Positions 11,837 to 22,700 of a DNA stretch of 64,000 bases are shown here, one piece after another. Position 1 is the first letter of the stretch, and every line of letters starts with the position of its first letter. Source of the stretch: Eledone cirrhosa (lineage: Eukaryota > Mollusca > Cephalopoda > Octopoda > Eledonidae); contig OZ024741.1 in the NCBI GenBank assembly GCA_964016885.1, forward strand, positions 25,883,927 through 25,947,926. Direction: 5' to 3'. The notes beneath the pieces are model-generated. The model was not told where the DNA came from, ran no database searches, and worked only from the letters and a program-made list of their open reading frames with translations. The position numbers were made by a program, and so were the translations under genes.

Positions 11837-12421
11837 TAATAAAATGGGGAGAAAAATACTGCTGGTAGCACATGGATAACATGTAATAAAATAAGTCCCT
11901 CATCAGTGATTTGCCGACGATCATAGATATTTCATTGCATTAAAAATCATATACCTCACGTCGGTGCAATAATAACTAAATTAAGTTATTAGGACAATTA
12001 AAACGCGTAAAGCGAGTGAGACAAGAAAACAACAAAGAGTAGAACTAACCGTAGAAGGAAGGAGACAAGCTTCATAGTTATTCTGTTAGCATAAGCTAGG
12101 TGAATATATGAGCGCTTAGAAAACAGACCTTTCACGAACGAATGCAATGTGAGAAAAGAGAGAAATTGCTTTCTTCGCGAACGGGGTGAAGTGAGGAGAG
12201 GAGAAACAGTGAGTGAGTGAGTGGAAGTGTGAGGAAGAGTTAACTCACATGACAGAGGGGGCGAAAGAAAGTAGGAGAAACAGAGAGAATGGAGGAGCAG
12301 TAAGAGAGAGAGAGAGAGAGAAAAACAGAATCGCAGTTTGGGTAAATATATGTAATAAAATGGGGAGAAAAATACTGCTGGTAGCACATGGATAACATGT
12401 AATAAAATAAGTCCCTCATCA
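11837..12421. mobile_element. Short non-autonomous element with 69-bp direct terminal repeats, copy 1
   Basis: The 69-bp segments 11837-11905 and 12353-12421 are identical direct repeats (TAATAAAATGGGGAGAAAAA ... AAGTCCCTCATCA), 516 bp apart, bounded outside by (TA)n. The interior begins GTGATTTGCCGACG and includes ATCATATACCTCACGTCGG, then purine-rich sequence to 12330. It aligns by eye with 56394-57082, which is likewise flanked by direct repeats. CCGACG (11914-11919) can pair with CGTCGG (11959-11964). No coding potential is seen. It is a miniature-retrotransposon-like arrangement whose class I cannot settle. Confidence 0.75.
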
Positions 12422-12498
12422 ATATATATATATATATATATATATATAGGCACCTCTTAACCCAATATACATGCCACCCCACACACCTTACTCCACCC

Positions 12499-12735
12499 TC
12501 CCATTTCTGTCCACTGCAAAGGGGTCGTGTAGGTGACACGACAAAAAGCATCCAGTCCACACTGTAAAGTGGTTGGTGTTAGGAAGGGCATCCAGCTGTA
12601 GAAATCAAGCCAAAATCAGTTATGTATGAACAAGACATGGTCACCTGACTTGGCATTGCCCACATGAGAACAACTCATATAACCCATGATAGCGTGGAAC
12701 AATGGATGTAAAACGGTTATGATGATGATGAATAT
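12499..12735 (+). mobile_element. SINE-A (cephalopod tRNA-derived SINE), 5'-truncated
   Basis: It starts in GTCCACTGCAAAGGGGTCGT and continues through GGTGACACGACAAAAAGCAT, the family core TGGTGTTAGGAAGGGCATCC, AGCTGTAGAAATCAAGCC and a GATAGCGTGGAACAATGGAT match, ending in the (ATG)n tail at 12717-12732. The tRNA-like head is missing. The family is defined by the full copy at 19088-19437. Confidence 0.85.
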
Positions 12736-13047
12736 GGACGAGTTGTTAAATTTTCATTACATTTATTGAGGTGTGACATGTGTTCCCCTATTGATCAGCT
12801 CATGGTTCGATCTGTATCGATCAGGCCTGACTCTGGAATCAAAAGCTCATCAGACTTCTGTTATGGTAATTACACTCTCCTTAGTATAACACCAAAATAC
12901 CTACTGGAGACTACGCATCGAGTGCTCACTTTGGTGAACCTATAGTAACTTGACGTTACAATCCGTAAACTATATATATATATAAGGCAGAACACTGGGA
13001 GGTAATATCCGTAGTAGTAGAGCACTCAGTCCATGGGACGAGTTTGG
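12736..13047. other. Unclassified non-coding stretch
   Basis: No open frame with recognisable motifs. A (TA)n run lies at about 12971-12984. The last 40 bases contain GTAGTAGTAGAG, resembling the GGTAGTAGAG found just upstream of the fold-back family members near 51565 and 62183. Confidence 0.5.
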
Positions 13048-13196
13048 TAGAAGTGGTAACACAACAGTTAGTTCACCATACCGGGAACAATTGTTTTACC
13101 TTATGCGGATCTTCAGCTCGGACTCAGCTGAAGATCCGCATAAGGTGAAACAATTGTCCTCGGTATGGTGAACTAACTGTTGTGTTACTACTTCTA
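13048..13196. mobile_element. Fold-back element, 71-bp inverted arms, 7-bp loop
   Basis: Arms 13048-13118 and 13126-13196 are reverse complements with a few mismatches (for example ACCATACCGGGAACAATTG against CAATTGTCCTCGGTATGGT). The loop is CGGACTC. The right edge runs directly into (TA)n. There is no coding capacity. It is likely a MITE or snap-back element; a transcript would form a nearly perfect 71-bp duplex. Confidence 0.9.
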
Positions 13197-14185
13197 TATA
13201 TATATAATCGAAAGTCAGGTTTTTTAATATGATCCATACAAAATATAGGAAAAAGAAGTTGAAAATGCAATTGGAGTCTTTAAGGAGGTTTATTTACAAT
13301 AATTTATGACTTTACTGGTTTCAGAAGTTTCATGATTTTCAAAAATCAAGAGAGATGGAGGGATGTGTGGCTATACCACCATATTGACTCGTATACAAAA
13401 TGTTCATGTAAATAAACATGACATAGCCAGATAGATACATGACTGGGGTTGTATCTGTCATGCTGGGTCAAAACATTACTATCTCTTGTTATTTAGAGCC
13501 CGCCAGCTTTTACTCTGTATGCAAATGAGCTTTACCAGCTGATGTTCATAAGCATAAATACTACAAGCTTTATAGCTTATTTTCGTCTTAGCATCCAAGC
13601 AGTGTTAGCCCTGCTGAAGATGGTTAAGGAACCAGAATTGACCATTAGGGTGCTCTCCCTTCATTGCTAAAAACCAGTGGTGAATTTTACCTCTTATAAA
13701 ATTCATAGCAAAGCTGTAAAAATGTTTTTTTACATAAACATTATATTTATGATTCAATATAGAACTCCAGTCACATATCAACTATGCTATGTCAGAGTAT
13801 TACTATCTCTCATATATACAGAGAAACTTCAGTTCATGAACTCCTCTCATCATGAAAAATTAGTTCACAAACATGAGTAACAAACACACAAGCCAGCTAC
13901 AACTGTTGGCAACAAGCTAGGAGTATTGGCAAGAAAGTGTCACTTGCTGTTTAGTTAGTTACTATGGTGATGTCTATCTGTCTTTCACACACAGTCTTTC
14001 TTACACAGTCTTTCTCTCACTGTAACTCTCTCTCAACATTTTGTATGGGAAAAATAGCTTTGGTTTACAAACATTTCGGGTGATGAATGGCCTTCAAGAA
14101 CAAATTAAGTTTGTGAACCGAGGCTCCATGCTCTCTATATATATACACACACACTCACACACTCTCTCTCACTCTCTCTCTCTCT
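13197..14185. other. Non-coding stretch without recognised features
   Basis: AT-rich and mostly unique-looking. CT/CA microsatellite sequence lies at about 13985-14040 and 14145-14185. A segment around 13600-13625 reads GCCCTGCTGAAGATGG, which could belong to a retroelement terminal repeat, but I cannot support that. No gene is seen. Confidence 0.5.
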
Positions 14186-14425
14186 CATTGTCATTTAGTA
14201 GCTGTTTTCCCTGCTAGGAAGGGTTGGATATGTTGTCACAGATCGGTCAGTACTCAAGCAGAGCTTGATGTACTGTATTCTAGAGATTTCTCTGATAGGC
14301 CAAGAGGATTTGCATCTTGCTTACACATGATCACATACACTACAGAGTGTATTTTATCATGGCACCAGCACGAGGGAGGTTGTCAGGTCTCTGACACAGC
14401 TGAAGAGTCCTCCAACACTGTTATA
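14186..14425 (-). mobile_element. Diverged SINE-A-like copy
   Basis: TCATTGTCATTTAGTAGC at the left, then CCCTGCTAGGAAGGGTTGGA, a middle part with CACGAGGGAGGTTGTCAGG, and CACAGCTGAAGAGTCCTCC resemble the longer copy at 55226-55640 (same order: tail, CAAGGGTTGGAC, GACACAACTAGGGGTCCTCC). No intact tRNA head is seen. Confidence 0.5.
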
Positions 14426-14972
14426 TATATATATATACATATATCGCAAAGATAGAACTTTTAGTGTTCCTCTGAAGAGAAGGAATGTACAATTAGGACT
14501 ATATATCTACACCTGTATATACAGACACAGATTATGTAAAATGTTTCATAACATTTCAAATAAGTGGATGTACAACTCTTTTGAAACATGTGTAAGGAAA
14601 TATCGTTTTCTAAATGATAGAAGTTAATTTTTCCATTGATATACTTGTTTATACCTATCTATATATATATATATATACATATATACACACACATATATAT
14701 ATGTATATACACAAATACATATACACACACACCTCTATACACAGATACATATATATATTCATACACATACACACATTTACACATGCAGACTCATAAAAAA
14801 TGGTCCATTGAAGCACATTGTTGTGTATTGTGACATTGTAATGCAACTTGTCAGCCACTCCTGCTTCTGTTGTCATAGTGATTAAAGCTATAAAAATACT
14901 TCAATACTTCATGTTAACGTTCTAATCTAGAAATATTCAATTTAATTCATGTAATTGCATAAAAATCCTCAG
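14426..14972. other. AT-rich stretch with TATA/CATA microsatellite
   Basis: (TA/CA)-type simple sequence occupies about 14650-14785. The remainder is AT-rich with no supported gene. Confidence 0.6.
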
Positions 14973-16600
14973 CCTACTTATTCCTGAGTGGGTCATGTGA
15001 ACACAGTCCTCAAACACTCCTTCCAGCAGGTCCCATCAGAAGCAACCATCTCCAATTGAACCAGTTGAATCCCCAAGTGAGACCATCCAAACTCATGGAT
15101 GTTATCTAACCATATTGTTCAAGATCTACCCCTGAGTCTCCTACCGGTTGGTTTTACCCATAAAATCTGTCTAGCGATTCTTTCCTGAGACATTCTAACC
15201 ACATGTCCATAGTATCAGAGCTGTGATCTCACAATTCAGAGAAGTAGCGGCTCTACCTGGAGTGGCTCAATGATCTCTGAGCTACGCATTCTATTGAGTA
15301 ATGCTTCAGAAGAATCTCATTTTGGCCACTTGTAAGTGTTGGCACGAATACTGAATTGAAGTTAACAAGTTTGGCTTTTACACCTATCTCCCTTCTTCTG
15401 ATGACTGAATGCTGAAGCTGGTGCATTACTGCACCAGCTCCTGCAGTTCTTGCACTTACCATATATACTTAAATATAAGCTGATCTTTTATGTCTGAGAA
15501 ATGGGCAAAAATCCAAACCCTGTTTATAAGCTGAGACAGCTGAACAACACATTGTTTAGATGGTGTGGTTTTGAAATTCTCGTGTGTGAAATATAGTTAT
15601 GAAGTTTTAATATTTTGGTGTTTAAAATATTTTAAGTGTCGTTTAGAGTATAGTTTTCTTTTACAACTGCATTATGTAATGTGTATCTATTATGTTAAGT
15701 TTCAACAGGTTTCTTGAATTTTAGTTTACTTCCAGCCACTCACATGCTAGGAGTGCTTTGAAGGCAAAAGATTGAATAAGAGAACTTTGTATAGAGATTC
15801 ATGGAGTAGCAGGAGAGAGAGGAAAAGAGAGGCCAAGAGCGAGAAAGGCGAGAGAGTGAAAGCAATAAAATCAAATCAGAAGTAAAAATAAAAGAAAAAA
15901 TATTGTCAAAGAAAAACGTGCGTGTGTGCTCATGTGCATGTGTGAGTGTATATGTATGGGATATTTATGTATTAAAAAGTTCAAATTATAAACTTTTGTT
16001 GGAATTCTTCCCAAGGGAATGCATAAATAACACTAATGACGATGTAGAAAATGTAGAAAAACAATGTTTCATTGTAAAATAATCACTCCAGATATTTTAG
16101 CACCTTATTGATGTAGAATCTGAAGTTGGTGAAACTTGTCAAAATATTGACTCCAAATATATATTTTTTTATCACATATTTCTCAGCTTATATTTGATTA
16201 TATACGGTAATTCAGCTTCCTGCTTCCATCACTAGTAAACATAGCCTCAAGATGCTTGAACTTCGGTGGAAATCTTCTCTTATGTAGTGTACTGTTCAGG
16301 CTTCCTTGAGAGGATAAGGGTCTCAGTCTTCACAGCACAGATTTTCATTCCAACCATGCAACATTCAGCATCAAACCTATCAAGTACATGTTTGAGGTAG
16401 TACCTTGTCATCAGCAAATTCCAGCTGACTGATCCTACACCTGCCAGCAGTGACATCACTCCCAACCCAGCTGCACATGTCAATTCTGTCCATGAAAATA
16501 ATGAACAGGAGAGGTCCTTTGGTGGAGTCTGACTCCCACGTTAAATGGTTTAAACTTAGCACCATTTATCTGAACACCCTCTTATATCTTACACCTTGCC
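14973..16600 (-). mobile_element. LINE-1-family copy (here 'LINE A'): RT fragment and C-terminal region, split by a TIR element
   Basis: This is a non-LTR retrotransposon remnant on the - strand. From about 16600 it reads KFKPFNVGVRL, then LLFIIFMDRI, a QLEFADDK box (the catalytic F-A-D-D of RT) and LDRFDAECCMVGMKI, then LILSRKPEQ and MFTSDG up to about 16210. After the inserted element (15457-16209) it resumes with AGAGAVMHQLQ, SVIRRREIGVKAKL and NFNSVFVPTLT, then the RSQL..YYGHVVRMSQERIAR region at about 15215-15170, and runs to the 3' end at about 14973. Frameshifts are present, so it is dead. The single unexpanded VRMSQERIA segment here is the ancestral form of the 97-bp satellite unit. 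The clade is not assigned. Confidence 0.82.
15457..16209. mobile_element. Non-autonomous TIR DNA transposon inserted in the LINE
   Basis: The left end TACCATATATACTTAAATAT continuing into AAGCTGA matches the reverse complement of the right end (TACCGTATATAATCAAATAT, then AAGCTGA). These are inverted repeats of about 27 bp over a 753-bp element. TA at each edge may be the target duplication. LINE coding on the two sides rejoins when this segment is removed mentally, which fixes the boundaries. The interior is AT-rich and I recognise no transposase. Confidence 0.75.
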
Positions 16601-17128
16601 AAGAAGATGTAAACATAATTACATCTTCAAAAAGATGCTTCATCCATTTACCTTTGCTGAATATAGACTTGTCCATGTGATGATGATGGTGGTGGTGGTG
16701 GTGATGATATGTATATATGACAGGTTTCTTACAGTTTCCATTTACTAAATTCACTCAGATGGCATTGGATGTCCCGAGACACTTGCCCAAGGTTCCACAT
16801 AATGGAATAGAAATCAAAACCACTGTACTGACTGTGTGTACATGTAGACATGTATGCATGTATGTGTATCAAGTATGTACATATCTATATGTGTATGTAT
16901 GTGTTGGTACATACATGTATATATATATATGTGTGTGTTGATACATACATGTATATGTATGTGTTATGTGTTGGTACATACATGTATATGTATGTATGTG
17001 TTATGTGTTGGTACATACATGTATATATATATGCATGTGTGTGTAAAGTACATTCATGTCTAGGTATGTATGTATGTGTCAGTGTATATATGTACATGTC
17101 ACTGTATATATGTACATGTCTGTGTATG
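16601..17128. other. Non-coding stretch with (TGG)n and (TGTA)n simple repeats
   Basis: A GATGATGATGGTGGTGGTGG run lies at 16678-16705 and TATG/TGTA-type simple sequence at about 16840-17128. Open frames here encode only Tyr/Met/Cys/Val repeats and are microsatellite by-products. Confidence 0.65.
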
Positions 17129-17130
17129 TA

Positions 17131-17510
17131 CGAGGGCAATCCCAAAAGTAAGGTCTCCTTCCGATATTGCAACTTCTGTTAAAATCCTGTGGATGGTGCT
17201 TCAGGAAACCTCAGGAACCAAAATGCAGAGTGATCCGCCGATCTTTACGCATGTTTTCCTCGGAAGGAGACCTTACTTTTGGGATTGCCCTCTATATAAT
17301 AACTGCGCAAAATTCTCACTTGGCGGTAGCATTCAACGGGAGCTCCATTCTCAACGGCTGCCAAGCCAAGATTGAGCATCCCAGCGAAGCGCGCGCATGC
17401 TTGTTTGGGAGTGAAGGAAGCACCAATCACAACAGTGTTGCCAACAGCCGTACGAACAGTTTCTCTGCGTCCCCATCGCTTTGGAGACCTTACTTTTGGG
17501 ATTACCCTCG
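17131..17510. mobile_element. Mariner-like MITE with three copies of the terminal sequence
   Basis: The left end CGAGGGCAATCCCAAAAGTA continues into AGGTCTCCTTCCGA. A perfect 33-bp inverted copy lies at 17260-17292 and a third, slightly diverged end at about 17482-17510 (CTTTTGGGATTACCCTCG). TA flanks both outer edges (17129-17130 and 17511-17512), the usual Tc1/mariner target duplication. The element sits inside a TGTA microsatellite that continues on both sides. 17131-17292 alone would be a 162-bp MITE. The middle (17293-17480) carries a short open stretch on the - strand (VENGAPVECYRQVRILRSYY) that may be a transposase remnant; this is not certain. Confidence 0.8.
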
Positions 17511-18214
17511 TATATGTCTATGTATGTATGTACATGTCTGTGTATATATGTATGTACATGTATGTATGTGTGTGTATGTATATATGTACATGTATGTGTG
17601 TGTATGTATATGTATGTATATATATGTACATGTCAGTGTATGTATATATGTACATGTCAGTGTATGTACATGTCTATGTATGTTTATATATTTGTACATG
17701 TCTGTGTATGTATGTACTTGTCTGTGTATATATGTACATGTCTGTGTATATATGTACATGTCTGTGTATATATGTACATGTCTGTGTATATATGTTTCTG
17801 TCTGTGTATGTATGTATATTTGTTATGTCTGTGTATGTATGTACTTGTCTATGTATATAGGTATGTACTTGTAAGTGTGTGTATGTAGGCATGTACTTGT
17901 GTGTGTGTAGGTAGCTATGTATGTATCTATGTATGTATGTCACTAACAACAAACACCATTCCATTGTTCACTGTTAGATCAATTCTAAGAGAATGTCTCA
18001 GACATTTCCAAACCTATGTTGACACACAAATAACACCACTGCTGCCAGTAATACTAATAAATAAAGACAAGGCAAAGACATTAACAGCATAAATAACTCT
18101 TGACAGCTGGTAGTGAGCTGGGAATTCTGGGATACTTCATTGTGTCACCACCAATACTACCAATACCATCAATACCATCACCAGTTCCACCACTTCTACC
18201 ATTAATATCATCGC
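17511..18214. other. (TATG/TGTA)n microsatellite, then unique sequence
   Basis: About 17511-17940 is degenerate TGTATGTACATGTC-type simple sequence continuous with that left of the MITE. 17941-18214 is unique-looking with no supported exon or gene. Confidence 0.7.
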
Positions 18215-18935
18215 CGCTGCCACCATCAACAAAAATAACACCACCACCAACACTATCATTGTCACCACCAACACCACCACCAACACCAACACTATCATTG
18301 TCACCACCAACACCAACACCACCACTAACACCAACACCAACACCACCACTAACACCAACACTACCACTACCACCAACACCAATACCACCACCACCAACAC
18401 CAACACCAACACCACCACTAACACCAACACCAACACTACCACTACCACCAACACCAATACCACCACTACCACCAACACCAATACCACCACCACCAACACC
18501 AATACCACCACCACCACCAACACCAATACCACCACCACCACCACCAACACCCCCACCAACACCAACACTATCATTGTCACCACCAACACCACCACTAACA
18601 CCAACACCAACACTACCACTACCACCAACACCAATACCACCACTACCACCAACACCAATACCACCACCACCAACACCAATACCACCACCACCAACACCAA
18701 TACCACCACCACCCCCACCAACACCAACACTATCATTGTCACCACCAACACCAACACTAACACCAACACCACCACTACCACCAACACCAACACTAACACC
18801 AACACCAACACCACCACTAACACCAACACCAACACTACCACCAACACCAATACCACCACTACCACCAACACCAATACCACCACCACCAACACCAATACCA
18901 CCACCACCAATACCCCCCACCCCCACCCCCACCCC
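18215..18935. repeat. ACC/CCA-rich minisatellite
   Basis: Interleaved short units such as CACCAACACCAATACCACCA and CACTATCATTGTCACCACCA occur throughout. Long open frames exist on both strands in several registers (Pro/Thr/Leu-rich on +, Gly/Val-rich on -), the signature of a stop-poor simple repeat, not of a gene. It ends in a C-rich run at 18910-18940. Confidence 0.9.
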
Positions 18936-19087
18936 CCACAAGCTGTAATAGATGTCACAGTTTGGCCTGTCTGACCTGTTTAAATCTTATTTCCATCTCA
19001 GAAGAGAACAGTTGTTACATTGGAAGCAGAATCCCTCTCTCTTTCTCTCTCTCTCCATTTATATATATATTATATACATAAATACAT

Positions 19088-19437
19088 ATCATCATCATCA
19101 TCATCATCATCATCATTTTACGTCCACTTTTCCCTGCTTGCAAGGGTGGGACGGGAACTGTTTCTGGCTTGATTTCTACAGCTGGATGCCCTTCCTAACA
19201 CCAACCTCATTTACAGTGAGTGCTGGGTGCTTTTTTTCCGTGGCACCTCCACGACCACTTTGCAGTGGAATGATAGAGACCCCAGACCCTATCATCTCAT
19301 TTCTACAGCTGAGTAAACTGGAGCAATGTGAAATAAAGTGTCTTGCTCAAGGAAACAACACATCACCCGGTCTGAGAATTGAACTCACAACCTTTCGATT
19401 GCAAGCCCAATGCTCTAACCACTAAGCCATGTGCCTC
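19088..19437 (-). mobile_element. Full-length cephalopod tRNA-derived SINE (SINE-A reference copy)
   Basis: On the - strand it starts with a tRNA-like head at 19437: GGAGGCACATGGCTTAGTGG (A-box-like TGGCTTAGTGG), then AAAGGTTGTGAGTTCAATTC (B box, GGTTNNNNGTTCAATTC form). The unrelated body includes GGTCGTGGAGGTGCCACGG, the core TTGGTGTTAGGAAGGGCATC and CAGCTGTAGAAATCAAGCC, then CTTGCAAGCAGGGAAAAGTG and the (ATG)n tail at 19089-19115. An internal pol III promoter is expected from the boxes. This is the only copy in the window with a complete head. Confidence 0.93.
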
Positions 19438-19732
19438 CACATATATATATATATATACATTGTACACACACCTATACATTTACATTGGCACATACATACA
19501 TGCATAGACTTACATGTATATACGTTATGCATTTATATACATAAATACTCATATACATACCTATACACATACTTACACACACTACACACATACATGCACA
19601 TATACATACATACATGCACACAGATGTTCATACTTACCATACATACACAGACATGTAAACTATTATTATCACCCTCATCAAACCTACATCAATTTTATAT
19701 GTTGACATGGACAAGATAGATAGGTCGACAGT
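19438..19732. other. CATA/TACA simple sequence
   Basis: (TA)n at 19440-19457, then ACATACA-rich simple sequence to about 19640, then about 90 bp of unique sequence leading into the 34-bp satellite. No gene. Confidence 0.7.
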
Positions 19733-22700
19733 TTTACACTACACTGTCTTTACCAACATCTACAGTCTACACTACACTGTCTTTACCTACATCTACAGTC
19801 TACACTACAATATCTTCCACCAACATCTACAGTCTACACTACAATATCTTCCACCAACATCTACAGTTCTACACTACAATATCTTCCACCAACATCTACA
19901 CTCTACACTACAATATCTTCCACCAACATCTACAGTCTACACTACAATATCTTCCACCTACATCTACAGTCTACACTACAATATCTTCCACCAACATCTA
20001 CAGTTCTACACTACAATATCTTCAACCAACATCTACAGTCTACACTCCAATATCTTCCACAAACATCTACAGTCTACACTAAAATATCTTCCAACATCTA
20101 CAGTCTACACTACAATATCTTCCACCAACATCTACAGTCTACACTACAATATCTTCCACCAACATCTACAGTTTACACTACAATATCTTCTACCAACATC
20201 TACAGTTTACACTACAATATCTTCCACCAACATCTACAGTCTACACTACAATATCTTCCACCTACATCTACAGTCTACACTACAATATCTTTAGCTACAT
20301 CTACAGTCTACACTACAATATCTTCCACCAACATCTACAGTCTACACTACAATATCTTCCACCAACATCTACAGTCTACACTACAATATCTTCCACCAAC
20401 ATCTACAGTTTACACTACAATATCTTCTACCAACATCTACAGTTTACACTACAATATCTTCCACCAACATCTACAGTCTACACTACAATATCTTCCACCT
20501 ACATCTACAGTCTACACTACAATATCTTTAGCTACATCTACAGTCTACACTACAATATCTTCCACCAACATCTACAGTCTACACTACAATATCTTCCACC
20601 TACATCTACAGTCTACACTACAATATCTTTAGCTACATCTACAGTCTACACTACAATATCTTCCACCAACATCTACAGTCTACACTACAATATCTTCCAC
20701 CAACATCTACAGTCTACACAACAATATCTTCCACCAACATCTACAGTCTACACTACAATATCTTCCACCAACATCTACAGTCTACACTACAATATCTTCC
20801 ACCAACATCTACAGTCTACACTACAATATCTTCCACCTACATCTACAGTTTACACTACAATATCTTTCACCAACATCTACAGTCTACACTACAATATCTT
20901 CCACCAACATCTACAGTTCTACACTACAATATCTTCCACCAACATCTACAGTCTACACTACAATATCTTCCACCTACATCTACAGTCTACACTACAATAT
21001 CTTCCACCTACATATACAGTCTACACTACAATATCTTCCATCAACATCTACAGTCTACACTACAATATCTTCCACCTACATCTACAGTTTACACTACAAT
21101 ATCTTCCACCAATATCTACAGTCTACACTACAATATCTTCCACCAACATCTACAGTTCTACACTACAATATCTTCCACCAACATCTACAGTCTACACTAC
21201 AATATCTTCCACCTACATCTACAGTCTACACTACAATATCTTCCACCTACATATACAGTCTACACTACAATATCTTCCACCAACATCTACAGTCTACACA
21301 ACAATATCTTCTACCAACATCTACATTCTACACTGCAATATCTTCCACCAACATCTACAGTCTACACTCCAATATCTTCCACAAACATCTACAGTCTACA
21401 CTACAATATCTTCCACCAACATCTACAGTCTACACTACAATATCTTCCACCAACATCTACAGTCTACACTACAATATCTTCCACCAACATCTACAGTCTA
21501 CACTACAATATCTTCCACCAACATCTACAGTCTACACTACAATATCTTCCACCAACATCTACAGTCTACACTACAATATCTTCCACCAACATCTACAGTT
21601 TACACTACAATATCTTCTACCAACATCTACAGTTTACACTACAATATCTTCCACCAACATCTACAGTCTACACTACAATATCTTCCACCTACATCTACAG
21701 TCTACACTACAATATCTTTAGCTACATCTACAGTCTACACTACAATATCTTCCACCAACATCTACAGTCTACACTACAATATCTTCCATCTACAGTCTAC
21801 ACTACAATATCTTTAGCTACATCTACAGTCTACACTACAATATCTTCCACCAACATCTACAGTCTACACAACAATATCTTCCACCAACATCTACAGTCTA
21901 CACTACAATATCTTCCACCAACATCTACAGTCTACACTACAATATCTTCCACCAACATCTACAGTCTACACTACAATATCTTCCACCTACATCTACAGTT
22001 TACACTACAATATCTTCCACCAACATCTACAGTCTACACTACAATATCTTCCACCAACATCTACAGGCTACACTACAATATCTTCCACCAACATCTACAG
22101 TCTACACTACAATATCTTCCACCAACATCTACAGTCTACACTACAATATCTTCCACCAACATCTACAGTCTACACTACAATATCTTCCACCTACATCTAC
22201 AGTCTACACTACAATATCTTCCACCTACATATACAGTCTACACTACAATATCTTCCACCAACATCTACAGTCTACACTACAATATCTTCCACCAACATCT
22301 ACAGTTCTATACTACAATATCTTCCACCAACATCTACAGTCTACACTACAATATCTTCCACCAACATCTACAGTTCTACACTACAATATCTTCCACAAAC
22401 ATCTACAGTCTACACTACAATATCTTCCACCAACATCTACAGTCTACACTACAATATCTTCCACCAACATCTACAGTCTACACTACAATATCTTCCACCA
22501 ACATCTACAGTCTACACTACAATATCTTCCACCAACATCTACAGTCTACACTACAATATCTTCCACCAACATCGACAGTCTACACTACAATATCTTCCAC
22601 CAACATCTACAGTTTACACTACAATATCTTCCACCAACATCTACAGTCTACACTACAATATCTTCTACCAACATCTACAGTCTACACTACAATATCTTCT

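Noticed and set aside
11837..12421. Hammerhead ribozyme (CTGATGAGGG on the - strand of the direct-repeat element; CTGATGAAGG in copy 2)
   Set aside because: The CTGATGA half of the core is present, but I cannot place a GAAA partner and three stems around a cleavage site, so the ribozyme call is not supported.
18081..18958. Proline/threonine-rich or glycine/valine-rich proteins of 270-286 residues
   Set aside because: Three overlapping long frames on opposite strands come from the same ACC-rich minisatellite; no signal peptide, splice context or non-repeat domain.
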